A DNA stretch of 17,261 nucleotides from Candidatus Bipolaricaulota bacterium (GCA_027021605.1 JALUUA010000039.1:1-17261); one strand, 5' to 3'; numbered from the stretch's first letter, positions 1 to 7,262 are shown. The notes: generated by a model not told the origin, from the letters alone. A program made the numbers and translations.

Positions 1-489
1 GAGGCCCGCGCCCACGGGCACACGGAGCCCGACCCCCGCGAGGATCTCTCGGGGCGGGACGCGGCGCGCAAGGCGCTCATCTTAGCGCGCCTGCTGGGCT
101 ACCCCCTCGAGCTGGAGGACGTCGACAGGGAGGGGCTCTACCCCGCGGAGTGGGACGCGCTCAGCGTTGAGGAGTTCATGACCCGCCTCCCCGAGCGGGA
201 CGCCCACTATCTGAAGCTCTCCCGAGACGCAAAGGCCCAAGGGCGAACGCTGCGCTACGTCGTCGAGGTCGCGGGGGGCCGGGCGCGGGCGCGCCTGGAA
301 GCGCTGCCGCTTGATGATGAGCTGGTGCGCCCCGGCGTGGCCGACAGCGTCGTCGCGTTCTACACAGAGCGCTACGGGGAGGCGCCCCTGATCGTGCGCG
401 GCCGGGGCTCGGGGCCGGAGCTTACGGCCTCGGGGGTGCTGGCCGACGTGCTCGTCCTGGCCTCCATGGACGCCTCCATGAGCGTGTAG
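1..489 (+). CDS. Homoserine dehydrogenase, C-terminal part (ThrA/MetL/Hom6 type), 5' end outside window
   Basis: The frame is open from base 1 to the TAG at 487-489, giving 162 residues of a longer protein. Residues 8-26 read TEPDPREDLSGRDAARKAL, the signature of the homoserine dehydrogenase domain in E. coli ThrA/MetL and yeast Hom6 (GYTEPDPRDDLSG.DVARK). The end, with FYTERYGEAPLIVRG, then GSGPELTASGVLADVL, matches the ThrA carboxyl end (PLVLRGYGAG..VTAAGVFADLL). The enzyme reduces aspartate semialdehyde to homoserine on the route to threonine and methionine. The monofunctional Bacillus-type Hom has a different motif here, so this is either a fused aspartokinase-homoserine dehydrogenase or a Hom6-like enzyme. 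The fusion partner would lie upstream and cannot be seen. No ACT domain follows the catalytic part. Confidence 0.9.
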   Translation, partial: EARAHGHTEPDPREDLSGRDAARKALILARLLGYPLELEDVDREGLYPAEWDALSVEEFMTRLPERDAHYLKLSRDAKAQGRTLRYVVEVAGGRARARLEALPLDDELVRPGVADSVVAFYTERYGEAPLIVRGRGSGPELTASGVLADVLVLASMDASMSV

Positions 490-551
490 GACGGACTCTG
501 CGCGCTTCTCGGCCTCTCGGACGCCGTCTTCCCCTTTCGCTCGCAGGGGGA

Positions 552-576
552 TAAGATGCCCGGTAGGGTGTAAGAT
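552..576 (+). promoter_or_regulatory. Possible promoter elements for the two-component operon
   Basis: The 107-bp gap between the homoserine dehydrogenase stop and the response regulator holds two TAAGAT hexamers (552-557 and 571-576), each 4 of 6 to the -10 consensus. No convincing -35 lies at the right distance; TTCCCC at 529-534 is the best for the first one. A separate promoter is likely because of the gap, but its position is weakly supported. Confidence 0.25.
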
Positions 577-596
577 GGGGGAGAAGAAGGACCGCG

Positions 597-1286
597 ATGG
601 CGAAGAAGGTCTTGGTGGTGGACGACGAGCCGAAGATCGTGCGGCTGGTGCAGGCGTACTTGGAGCGGGCGGGCTTCCGGGTGATCCCGGCCTACCGGGG
701 CCAGGAGGCCCTCGACCTCTTTCACCGGGAGGAGCCGGCGCTCATCGTCCTCGACCTCATGCTCCCCGACCGGGACGGAATGGACGTGGCGAGGGAGATC
801 CGCAAGAAGTCGGACGTGCCGATCATCATGCTCACCGCCCGCACCGAGGAAGCGGATCGGGTGGCGGGCTTGGAGCTGGGGGCCGACGACTACGTCGTAA
901 AACCCTTCAACCCCCGGGAGCTGGTGGCCCGGGTGCGCGCGGTGCTCCGCCGGGCGGAGGGCCCGCCCAAGCCCCGCGTCCTCGAGGTCGGGTCCCTCAA
1001 GATCGACCTGGACAGCCACGAGGTGTGGCACCGCGGGCGCAGGGTAGACCTCACCCCCACGGAGTTCCAGCTCCTGGCGACGCTGGCCGAGCAGCCCGGC
1101 CGCGTTTTTACGCGCCTGCAGCTCATCGACGCTCTGTACGGCACCACGTACGCCACCTCGGACCGCACCGTGGACACCCACATCAAGAACCTGCGCCGCA
1201 AGCTGGAACCCGACCCCAAGAACCCGCGCTACATCGTCACGGTCCACGGGGTCGGCTACAAGTTCCAGGGGGAGGAGGGCGCATGA
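597..1286 (+). CDS. OmpR/PhoB-family DNA-binding response regulator
   Basis: A 229-aa cytoplasmic two-component regulator of usual length. The receiver domain spans about residues 3-115, with the acidic pocket D9/D10/E11, phospho-acceptor D53 in VLDLMLPDRDG, T80 in MLTAR and K102 in VKPFNP. A winged-helix DNA-binding domain (about 128-225) follows, with the family motifs LTPTEFQLL and SDRTVDTHIKNLRRKL and the ending GVGYKF. The ATG start has AAGGA at 587-591, five bases upstream. Its last codons overlap the kinase start by ATGA, so the two are co-translated and are a cognate pair. When phosphorylated by the kinase it should bind promoter DNA. The regulon cannot be read from the sequence; a metal or envelope stress response is a guess from the kinase sensor. 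Confidence 0.95.
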   Translation: MAKKVLVVDDEPKIVRLVQAYLERAGFRVIPAYRGQEALDLFHREEPALIVLDLMLPDRDGMDVAREIRKKSDVPIIMLTARTEEADRVAGLELGADDYVVKPFNPRELVARVRAVLRRAEGPPKPRVLEVGSLKIDLDSHEVWHRGRRVDLTPTEFQLLATLAEQPGRVFTRLQLIDALYGTTYATSDRTVDTHIKNLRRKLEPDPKNPRYIVTVHGVGYKFQGEEGA

Positions 1287-2845
1287 TCCCCCTCGAGCGG
1301 CTCCGGCGCGGGCTCCGGCGCCTGGGGGACGTCCCCTTAAGCGTCAAGCTCCTCGGGGTCATCCTGGGCATCATCCTCATCGGGGTGCTCGTCTCCACCG
1401 CGCTGCTCAACCAGCTGACGAAGGAGCAGTTCGCGCGGTTTAACACCCTCCGCACCCTCACCTACGCGCCCACGCTCGTCCCCCTCTTTGCGGACTACTA
1501 CGCGCGGTTCGGCAGCTGGGAGGGGATCGAGCGCCTCCTGGGGGAGGACCTCGACGCCTCGCAGGCCATGAGGCGCATGCACGAGTGGATGATGCGGGAT
1601 CACACGATGTCCCCGGAGATGATGGCCTACATGATCATCGCGATGTACGACGTCATGCTCGCCGACGGGGAGGGCCGCATCGTGCTCGACCCGGATCGGG
1701 CCTACCTGGGCCAGCGGGTCCCGGTTCGGGTGCTCGAGCGGGCGGGGATCCCCATCGAAGTCGGGGGGCGGACGGTCGGCTGGCTCGTCTCCGCCACGGC
1801 GCTCAGCCTGTTCAACCCCCTGGAGCAGGAGTTCCTGCGGTCCGTGCAGCGCTCCATCCTGGTGGCGGCGCTGGCGGCGGGCACGATCGCCCTCCTTCTG
1901 GGGGGGCTCTTCCTCCGGCAGGTGATCGCCCCCCTGCGGCGCCTGGATGAGGCCGCCCGCCGGCTCGCCCACGGCGACCTCTCGCAGCGGGTCCCCGTCC
2001 ACGCCCGCGACGAGCTGGGGCGGCTGGCGGAGACGTTCAACGAGATGGCCGCCCGCCTCCAGCGCTCCGAGGAGCTCCGCAGGCGAATGATCCAGGACAT
2101 CGCCCACGAGCTGCGCACCCCCCTTACGGTGATCCAGGGGAACCTCCAGGCGATCCTGGACGGGGTCTTCGAGCCCACGCCGGAGACGATCGCCTCGATC
2201 CACGAGGAGAGCCTTCTGCTGAGCCGCCTGATTCACGACCTCCGGGAGCTGAGCCTGGCCGAGGCGGGGGAGCTGCCCCTGCACAAGCAGCGCGTCGACC
2301 TGCGGGAGGTCGTCCGCCGCGCGGCGACGGCCGTCCAGCCCCGCCTGGAGGCCAAGGGGGTCGAGCTGCGGCTGGAGCTGCCCGAGGAGCCGCTGCCCGC
2401 GGAGATCGACCCCCAGCGGATCCGCCAGGTGCTCCTGAACCTCCTGAGCAACGCGGAGCGGTACACGCCCGAGGGGGGGCGGATCGCGCTCCGCGCCGAG
2501 CGCCGGGGCGGGGAGATCCGGGTGAGCGTCTCGGACAGCGGGCCGGGGATCCCCCCCGAGGACCTCCCCTACGTCTTCGAGCGCTTCTGGCGGGGAGACA
2601 AGGCCCGCACCCGATCCAGCGGCGGAACCGGTCTGGGCCTGGCGATCGCCAAGCAGCTCGTCGAGGCCCACGGGGGGAAGATCGAGGTCGAGAGCGCGCC
2701 GGGGCGGGGGGCAACCTTCATGTTCACGCTGCCGCTCGCCGCGGGCTCCCCGGGCGCCTCGGACGCCCCGGATTCGGGATCGGGATCGGAGTCAGAGTCA
2801 GAATCAGAATCGAAAGAAGCCCCCTCCGCCCTGCGGTCCGCCTAG
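1283..2845 (+). CDS. HAMP-domain sensor histidine kinase with Met-rich extracytoplasmic sensor
   Basis: A 520-aa inner-membrane kinase starting at the ATG that overlaps the regulator's TGA. Order: TM1 about 21-43; an extracytoplasmic sensor of about 145 residues; TM2 about 190-212; HAMP about 212-265; HisKA with H275 in QDIAHELRTP; HATPase with N box NLLSNAERYTPEGG (N390), G1 DSGPGIP, F box VFERFWRGDKA and G2 GGTGLGLAI. All catalytic boxes are intact. Two oddities stand out. Residues 96-125 carry ten methionines and two nearby histidines (H100, H107), facing outside, which could bind a soft metal such as copper. The last 35 residues are a low-complexity tail with a Ser-Glu repeat after the kinase domain has ended. 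It overlaps the convergent mgtE by four bases. The cognate regulator is the gene just upstream. Confidence 0.94.
   Translation: MIPLERLRRGLRRLGDVPLSVKLLGVILGIILIGVLVSTALLNQLTKEQFARFNTLRTLTYAPTLVPLFADYYARFGSWEGIERLLGEDLDASQAMRRMHEWMMRDHTMSPEMMAYMIIAMYDVMLADGEGRIVLDPDRAYLGQRVPVRVLERAGIPIEVGGRTVGWLVSATALSLFNPLEQEFLRSVQRSILVAALAAGTIALLLGGLFLRQVIAPLRRLDEAARRLAHGDLSQRVPVHARDELGRLAETFNEMAARLQRSEELRRRMIQDIAHELRTPLTVIQGNLQAILDGVFEPTPETIASIHEESLLLSRLIHDLRELSLAEAGELPLHKQRVDLREVVRRAATAVQPRLEAKGVELRLELPEEPLPAEIDPQRIRQVLLNLLSNAERYTPEGGRIALRAERRGGEIRVSVSDSGPGIPPEDLPYVFERFWRGDKARTRSSGGTGLGLAIAKQLVEAHGGKIEVESAPGRGATFMFTLPLAAGSPGASDAPDSGSGSESESESESKEAPSALRSA
2776..2817 (+). repeat. Degenerate hexamer/trinucleotide repeat encoding a Ser-Glu tail
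   Basis: At the 3' end of the kinase gene a run of TCGGGA, TCGGAG, TCAGAG and TCAGAA units encodes alternating Gly/Ser then Ser-Glu residues (about 499-510). The codons TCA and GAA are unlike the GC-rich codons used in the rest of the gene, so the run looks like a microsatellite expansion rather than a selected domain. It sits after the last kinase motif. Confidence 0.75.
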
Positions 2846-4239
2846 GATAGGAGCAGGGTTCCCAGCCCGAGCAGGAAGAAGAACCCGCAGATATCCGTCA
2901 CGGTGGTGAGGAAGATCGTGGAGGCCAGGGCGGGGTCGGCCCCCAGGAACCGCAGCCCCAGGGGGATGAGCGCCCCGAAGACCCCGGCCATGATCAAGTT
3001 GAAGATCATCGCCAGCGCCACGACCGCGCCCAGCATCGGGTCCCCCTGCCAGAGGTAGGCGATGAGGGCGACGATCGCGCCGATGATGAGCCCGTGGATC
3101 GCGCCCAGCAGGCCCTCCTTGAGCACGATACGCCAGCCCTCGCCGGGGCGCACCTCCCCCAGGGCGATCCCGCGGACCACGACGGTCACGGTCTGGGAGC
3201 CCGCGTTCCCCCCCTGCCCGGCGATGATGGGCATCAGGACCGCCAGGGCCGTCACCTTGGCGATCGTCCCCTCGAAGAGCGCCACCACCGCCGCGGCGGC
3301 AAACGCCGTCACCAAGTTGATGAGCAGCCAGGGGAGCCGCCGTCGCAGCGACTCGTGCCAGGGATCGAGCGCCTTGTCCTCGGGGGCCACCCCCACGAGC
3401 CGCTGCATGTCCTCCGTCTCCTCCTCGCGGATGGCGTCGATGACGTCGTCGAACGTCACGATCCCGAGGAGGCGCCCCTCGGCGTCGACCACGGGCAGCG
3501 CCAGGAAGTGGTAGCGGTCGAAGATCCGGGCGACCTCCTCGGCGTCGGCGTCCACGGGGACCGTCACCACGTCGCGGCGCAGGATCTCCCGAATGGGGGT
3601 CTTCGGGGGGCTCAGAATGAGGTCGCGCATGGAGAGCACGCCCCGCAGCTGGCGGTCCTCGTCGACCACGTAGGCGTAGTAGAGCGTCTCGGCCTCGTCG
3701 GCCATCTGCCGTAAGCGCTCGATCGCCTCCTCCACGGTGAGGTCCTCGGGGAGGGCCACCACGTCGGGGGACATGAGCCCGCCCGCCGTGTCGTGGGGGT
3801 AGGCGATCAGCTCGCGGATGACCCGGGCTTCCGCGGGCTCGACCCGCGAGAGCACCTCCTCCCGGACGGACGGGGGCAGCTCCTCGAGGACGTCGACGGC
3901 CTTGTCGGGCCACATCTCCTCGACGAAGTCGGCCGCCTCCCCCTTGCGCAGGCGGGCCAGAAGCGCGGAGGCGTCCTCGGGGTCCATGTGCTCGAGGACC
4001 TCCACGGCCAGCTCCGCGGGCAGCTCCCGCAGCCGCGCCAGGGCCTCCCCCTGCGGCCTCCCCTCCAGCTCCTCGGTGAGCCGCACCACCTCGGGCTCGG
4101 GGTACTCGCGCGGCCTCTCCCCCTTTGGCTCCGGCTTGGGCTCCTGCCTTTGCCCTCGCTCTCGCCCTCGTCCTCGTTCTCGTTCTTGCTCTTGCTCTTG
4201 CCCTTGGTTTCGGTCCTTCCGACGCTCCTCCGCCGACAT
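2842..4239 (-). CDS. mgtE: MgtE-family magnesium transporter
   Basis: A 465-aa Mg2+ channel/transporter of the inner membrane. The ATG at 4239 has AAGGGGG seven bases upstream; the longer frame begun at 4311 has no site. Residues 1-45 are a charged, repetitive Gln/Glu/Arg/Gly stretch absent from typical family members. Then come the MgtE N domain (about 50-150), two CBS domains (about 155-272; VTFDDVIDAI ends the second) and five membrane helices (about 303-465) with the family motif MPIIAGQGGNAGSQT (336-350) and the DP..AS.IFLTTVTD segment (445 on). In the family the N and CBS domains sense cytosolic Mg2+ and close the pore. The stop codon overlaps the kinase stop in a CTAG, so the transcripts converge with no space for a terminator. 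No M-box was found upstream. Confidence 0.95.
   Translation of the reverse strand: MSAEERRKDRNQGQEQEQERERGRGRERGQRQEPKPEPKGERPREYPEPEVVRLTEELEGRPQGEALARLRELPAELAVEVLEHMDPEDASALLARLRKGEAADFVEEMWPDKAVDVLEELPPSVREEVLSRVEPAEARVIRELIAYPHDTAGGLMSPDVVALPEDLTVEEAIERLRQMADEAETLYYAYVVDEDRQLRGVLSMRDLILSPPKTPIREILRRDVVTVPVDADAEEVARIFDRYHFLALPVVDAEGRLLGIVTFDDVIDAIREEETEDMQRLVGVAPEDKALDPWHESLRRRLPWLLINLVTAFAAAAVVALFEGTIAKVTALAVLMPIIAGQGGNAGSQTVTVVVRGIALGEVRPGEGWRIVLKEGLLGAIHGLIIGAIVALIAYLWQGDPMLGAVVALAMIFNLIMAGVFGALIPLGLRFLGADPALASTIFLTTVTDICGFFFLLGLGTLLLS
4137..4207 (-). repeat. Purine-rich hexamer repeat encoding the Gln/Glu/Arg N-terminus of MgtE
   Basis: Read on the minus strand, units of CAAGAG, CGAGAA, CGAGGA and similar follow one another and encode Gln-Glu, Arg-Glu and Arg-Gly pairs (about residues 11-33). 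The repeat lies before the first MgtE domain. A-rich codons (CAA, GAA, CGA) contrast with the GC-rich codon use of the rest of the gene. Confidence 0.7.
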
Positions 4240-4331
4240 ACAAAAACCCCCTTCTAGGGACGAAGACTGCTCTATGCCCCTACGATACGATACGCCCGAA
4301 ATAAGCAACACCAGGAGGGAAACCCGGCGGC

Positions 4332-4360
4332 TTGATCCCCGGGGCGGGATATTTTACACT
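4332..4360 (+). promoter_or_regulatory. Candidate promoter of the yebC gene
   Basis: TTGATC (4332-4337, 4 of 6) and TACACT (4355-4360, 4 of 6) are separated by 17 bases. Transcription would start near 4367, leaving a leader of only about 13 bases, just enough for the GGAGGGG site. The rest of the 140-bp divergent gap towards mgtE holds a short cgtatcgtatcgt repeat (minus strand) but no clear second promoter. Confidence 0.45.
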
Positions 4361-4379
4361 CGTTTTGGAGGGGATCAAG

Positions 4380-5123
4380 ATGGCGGGCCACTCGAAATGG
4401 GCCAACATCAAGTACCGCAAGGAGAGACAGGACCAGCTGCGCGGGAAGCTGTTCAGCAAGCTGGCCAAGGAGATCACCATCGCCGCCCGGCTGGGGGACC
4501 CGGACCCGGACAAGAACCCGCGGCTCGCCCAGGCGATCGAGCGGGCCAAGGCGGCCAACATGCCCAAGGAGAACATCGAGCGGGCCATCAAACGGGCCAC
4601 GGGGGAGCTGCCCGGCCAGCAGTACGAGGAGATCCTGTACGAGGGGTACGGGCCCTTCGGCGTGGCGGTCCTGGTCCGGGCGGTCACGGACAACCGCAAC
4701 CGGGCGGTCGCCGCGATCCGGAAGGTCTTCGACGACTTCGGCGGGAGCCTCGAGGGGTCGGTGGCCTGGCTCTTCGAGCGGCGGGGGGTCCTCACCCTCA
4801 AGGCCCGTCCCGATCAGGACCTGGAGGAGCTGCTGATGAGGGCCATCGACCTGGGCGCCGAGGACCTGGAGGAGAAGGAGGGCGAGGTCGAGATCTACTG
4901 TCCGCCGGACCAGCTGCGGGCCGTCAAGGAGGGCTTGGAGGCCCAAGGCGTCCGGATCGAGCGGGCGGAAGTCACCCTCGTCCCCAAGCAGACCGTCCCC
5001 CTCCGGGGGGCCGAGGCCGAGAAGATCCTCAAATTCATCGACAAGCTCGACGACCTCGAGGACGTCCAAGAGGTGTACGCCAACTTCGACGTCCCCGAGG
5101 AGGTCATGGCCCAGGTGGGCTAG
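4380..5123 (+). CDS. yebC: YebC/PmpR/TACO1-family protein
   Basis: A 247-aa cytoplasmic protein of normal family length. It begins MAGHSKWANIKYRKERQD, the near-invariant start of the family, and keeps AKEITIAARLGDPDPDKNPR, then AIERAKAANMPKENIERAIK and the loop EGYGPFGVAVLV. The start at 4380 has GGAGGGG six bases upstream and matches the conserved N-terminus; an upstream in-frame ATG at 4332 would add 16 unrelated residues. Family members have been described as transcriptional regulators and, more recently, as ribosome-associated factors that help translate proline stretches, like mitochondrial TACO1. In many genomes yebC lies next to ruvC, which is not the case here; an exported protein follows after 43 bases, possibly in the same transcript. 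Confidence 0.95.
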   Translation: MAGHSKWANIKYRKERQDQLRGKLFSKLAKEITIAARLGDPDPDKNPRLAQAIERAKAANMPKENIERAIKRATGELPGQQYEEILYEGYGPFGVAVLVRAVTDNRNRAVAAIRKVFDDFGGSLEGSVAWLFERRGVLTLKARPDQDLEELLMRAIDLGAEDLEEKEGEVEIYCPPDQLRAVKEGLEAQGVRIERAEVTLVPKQTVPLRGAEAEKILKFIDKLDDLEDVQEVYANFDVPEEVMAQVG

Positions 5124-5166
5124 ATCCCCCCGCGGGCTTTCAACTCGGACCAAGGAGGCCGATCCC

Positions 5167-5697
5167 TTGAAGCGCACAAGCCGTGTGAGATGGATCGCGA
5201 TGGCGTTTGGGGTTGCCGTTGTCGGGGCGCTGCTGGCCCCGGCGTTCGTCTACGGGCAGGCCCTTCCCCTCCCGCCCGCACCCGTCGAGGTGGGGCTGCG
5301 GGTGCCGCTGGCCGGGTTTGTGGCCGTGGACGCCGCGGACTGGGTCCGTGTGGAGGCGGCGGCGGCCATCCCGGGGTTCAGCGCGCCCCTGGTGGACTTC
5401 GAGGGCCGGGGCGCCGTAAAGCTCTTCCCCGCGGGCTGGGAGCGGGAAGTGGCGGGCCTCCCCTTGCGGCCCTTCGTGGGCGGCGGGGTGGTGCTGCTGC
5501 GGGCCGTGGAGGGGTGGGCCTTCGGCTGGACGCTGCTGGCGGGCGCGGAGGCCCCGGCCCCGCGGTGGCAGCTCTCGCTCCCCCTGCAGCTGCACGCCGA
5601 GGGGAGCCTCACCCTGCTCCGGGGCGCCAGCGCCCCCACGGTCGTCCTCCAGCTGAGCCTGGGGGCCTCCTTCTCGCTCGCGAGTTTGCTCCCCTAG
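5167..5697 (+). CDS. Small exported protein of unknown function
   Basis: A 176-aa product I do not recognise. It uses a TTG start preceded by AAGGAGG (5152-5158) at eight bases, a strong site that decides the start. Residues 1-31 form a clear signal peptide: basic MKRTSRVR, a hydrophobic core, then AFVYGQA as a type I cleavage site. The mature part is about 145 residues, without cysteine, rich in Gly, Ala, Val and Leu, with short alternating hydrophobic stretches (for example RPFVGGGVVLLRAVEG and QLSLPLQLHAEGSL) that look like beta strands. A small outer-membrane-type barrel is possible, but the last residue is Pro rather than the usual aromatic. It lies 43 bases after yebC and ends at the hairpins shared with the convergent protease gene. 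Confidence 0.75.
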   Translation: MKRTSRVRWIAMAFGVAVVGALLAPAFVYGQALPLPPAPVEVGLRVPLAGFVAVDAADWVRVEAAAAIPGFSAPLVDFEGRGAVKLFPAGWEREVAGLPLRPFVGGGVVLLRAVEGWAFGWTLLAGAEAPAPRWQLSLPLQLHAEGSLTLLRGASAPTVVLQLSLGASFSLASLLP

Positions 5698-5712
5698 CGC
5701 CAGCGCTCTTTT

Positions 5713-5773
5713 TCCCCTTTCGATAGAGAGAAAGGGGAGACCGGCCCCGCCCAAACCGGGGCCGGTCTCCCTT
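5713..5773. terminator. Bidirectional terminator region with two overlapping hairpins
   Basis: Between convergent genes. Hairpin A pairs TCCCCTTTC (5713-5721) with GAAAGGGGA (5730-5738) around an 8-base loop. Hairpin B pairs GGGAGACCGGCCCC (5735-5748) with GGGGCCGGTCTCCC (5758-5771), a perfect 14-bp stem with a 9-base loop. They share 5735-5738, so only one can form fully. Neither is followed by a long U run in either direction, although a T run (5709-5713) lies just before A on the plus strand. Position and stem strength make termination likely. Confidence 0.7.
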
Positions 5774-5799
5774 CGAGGCAGCGGCGTCTGGGTCAGTCG

Positions 5800-7191
5800 T
5801 CAGTCGCAGGTGCCGTCGCCGCCGAGCGCCGTGGCGTTGGCGAACCCCAAGGGCTCCTTGATCCCGTCGCCGGAGTCATCCAGGAAGTCGCAGGGGTTGC
5901 CGTTCGACTTGGCGTCGTTGTAGAGGGCGAAGACGTCGTCGGCATCCACGTCCCCGTCGCCGTCGCGGTCCCGGCCGCCCGCCAGCTCGATGTATAGCGC
6001 GAGAAGGCCGGCGGCGTGCGGACTGGCCATGCTCGTCCCGGAGATCGTGTTGTAGCCGCCGTCGTTCCAGGTCGAGTAGATGCAGACGCCGGGCATCGCC
6101 AGGTCGACGTCCGCGCCGTAGTTGGAGAAGTTGGCGAGCGTGTCGTCCTCGTCGCTGCGGCAAGTGGGGCTCGCCAGCCCGCCGCCCTTCCCGTCGAAGT
6201 CGGCGATGGCCGAGACGGTGAGCACCTCGTCGTAGGCCGCGGGGGTGAAGCCGCTGGCGTCCGCGGAGTCGTTCCCGGCGGCGACGGCGTAGGCCACGCC
6301 CGCGGCCACGGAGTTGCAGATCGCCAGGTGCTCCGCGTCGTTGTTGGTGAGGCCGCAGTTGCCGTCGTCCTCGCCGGAGCCTCCCAGGCTCATGTTCGCG
6401 ACGGCAATGCGATCCGCCCGCTCCGTCACCCAGTCGATCCCCGCGATGATGTCGCTGCTGGCGCACAGCCCGCCGTTGTTGCAGACCTTGACGGCCCAAA
6501 GTCCCGCGCCGGGGGCCACGCCCACCACGCCGATGTCGTTGTCCAACGCCGCGACCGTGCCCGCGACGTGGGTGCCGTGCCCGTTGCCGTCGTTCCAGTT
6601 ATTCGGGTTTCCTCCGGTGAAGTTCACCCCTCCCAGGACGTTAAGATCGGGGTGATCCGCGTCGATGCCGCTGTCGATGATGGCAACCTCCACTCCAACG
6701 GAGACGGTGGTGTTCGCCAAGTCGAAGAGCTTATCCACCTCGATGCGGTCTATGCCCGTAGGCACCTCCTGGGGGGGCTGGCTGCTACCGCCCCCCGGCC
6801 CCTTGCCCGGCGGGGGCCCCTGGGAGATGCGACGCACCTTGTCCTGGCTGATAAAGAGAACTCGCGGGTCCTGGGCGATCCGCTGGGCCGCTTGGGCGGG
6901 GACTTGGAGGGCAAACCCGTTGAGGGCAAAGCGGTAGACGTGCCGCACCGCTCCCCCGTACCGGGCGGCCATCTCCTGTGCCGTCGCCTGGGGATCGACC
7001 CCCGGCTTGAGCACCACGATCCAGCGGTCGGGAAGGACCTGCCCCTGGACGAGCGCGTCCGAGCCCGAGTCGGGCAACCCCGGAGCTTGAGAGACCTCCC
7101 CTTGAGGACCGAAGAGCTGCGCGCAGCCCATCAACCCCAAGGCCAACACGAGCACGGCGCCGATGCCCCCACGTCGCACGTTGTTTCGCAT
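5800..7191 (-). CDS. Subtilisin-family (S8) serine protease lipoprotein with I9 propeptide and Ca-binding loop
   Basis: A 463-aa secreted protease. The ATG at 7191 opens a lipoprotein signal peptide: MRNNVRRGG, a hydrophobic core and lipobox LMGC with C23 as the lipidated cysteine. An inhibitor I9-type propeptide covers about 54-120 (DRWIVVLKPG..., VLFISQDKVR). A Pro/Gly linker (about 125-142) leads to the catalytic domain with the triad D173 (AIIDSGIDADHPD), H205 (GHGTHVAGT) and S387 (GTSMASPHAAG), and oxyanion N307 (AAGNDSA). Residues 408-419 form an EF-hand/dockerin-like loop, DRDGDGDVDADD, followed by a short Cys-containing C-terminus. The mature part has eight further cysteines, suggesting disulfides. 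AGGGGG lies about 11 bases before the ATG. It probably processes proteins at the cell surface. Its promoter region is shared with the SPW gene. Confidence 0.93.
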   Translation of the reverse strand: MRNNVRRGGIGAVLVLALGLMGCAQLFGPQGEVSQAPGLPDSGSDALVQGQVLPDRWIVVLKPGVDPQATAQEMAARYGGAVRHVYRFALNGFALQVPAQAAQRIAQDPRVLFISQDKVRRISQGPPPGKGPGGGSSQPPQEVPTGIDRIEVDKLFDLANTTVSVGVEVAIIDSGIDADHPDLNVLGGVNFTGGNPNNWNDGNGHGTHVAGTVAALDNDIGVVGVAPGAGLWAVKVCNNGGLCASSDIIAGIDWVTERADRIAVANMSLGGSGEDDGNCGLTNNDAEHLAICNSVAAGVAYAVAAGNDSADASGFTPAAYDEVLTVSAIADFDGKGGGLASPTCRSDEDDTLANFSNYGADVDLAMPGVCIYSTWNDGGYNTISGTSMASPHAAGLLALYIELAGGRDRDGDGDVDADDVFALYNDAKSNGNPCDFLDDSGDGIKEPLGFANATALGGDGTCD

Positions 7192-7262
7192 GGAACCTAC
7201 CCCCTTACTCTGCTTGGAATTGGGATTGATAAGGATTTTCCGCTCGTGATCGGCTGGGTGGA

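Noticed and set aside
490..596. Terminator after the homoserine dehydrogenase gene
   Set aside because: GACGG (490-494) could pair with CCGTC (524-528), but the stem is five base pairs with a 29-base loop.
575..1282. Extension of the kinase frame back to 575
   Set aside because: The extra 236 residues are Gly/Pro/Arg-rich shadow translation of the response regulator; the ATG at 1283 overlaps the regulator stop as expected.
1337..2671. 444-codon minus-strand frame inside the kinase gene
   Set aside because: Shadow of the kinase; no motif and no ribosome binding site of note.
4240..4379. M-box magnesium riboswitch before mgtE
   Set aside because: The gap is only 140 bp and shared with the yebC promoter; I see none of the M-box core sequences and no terminator hairpin.
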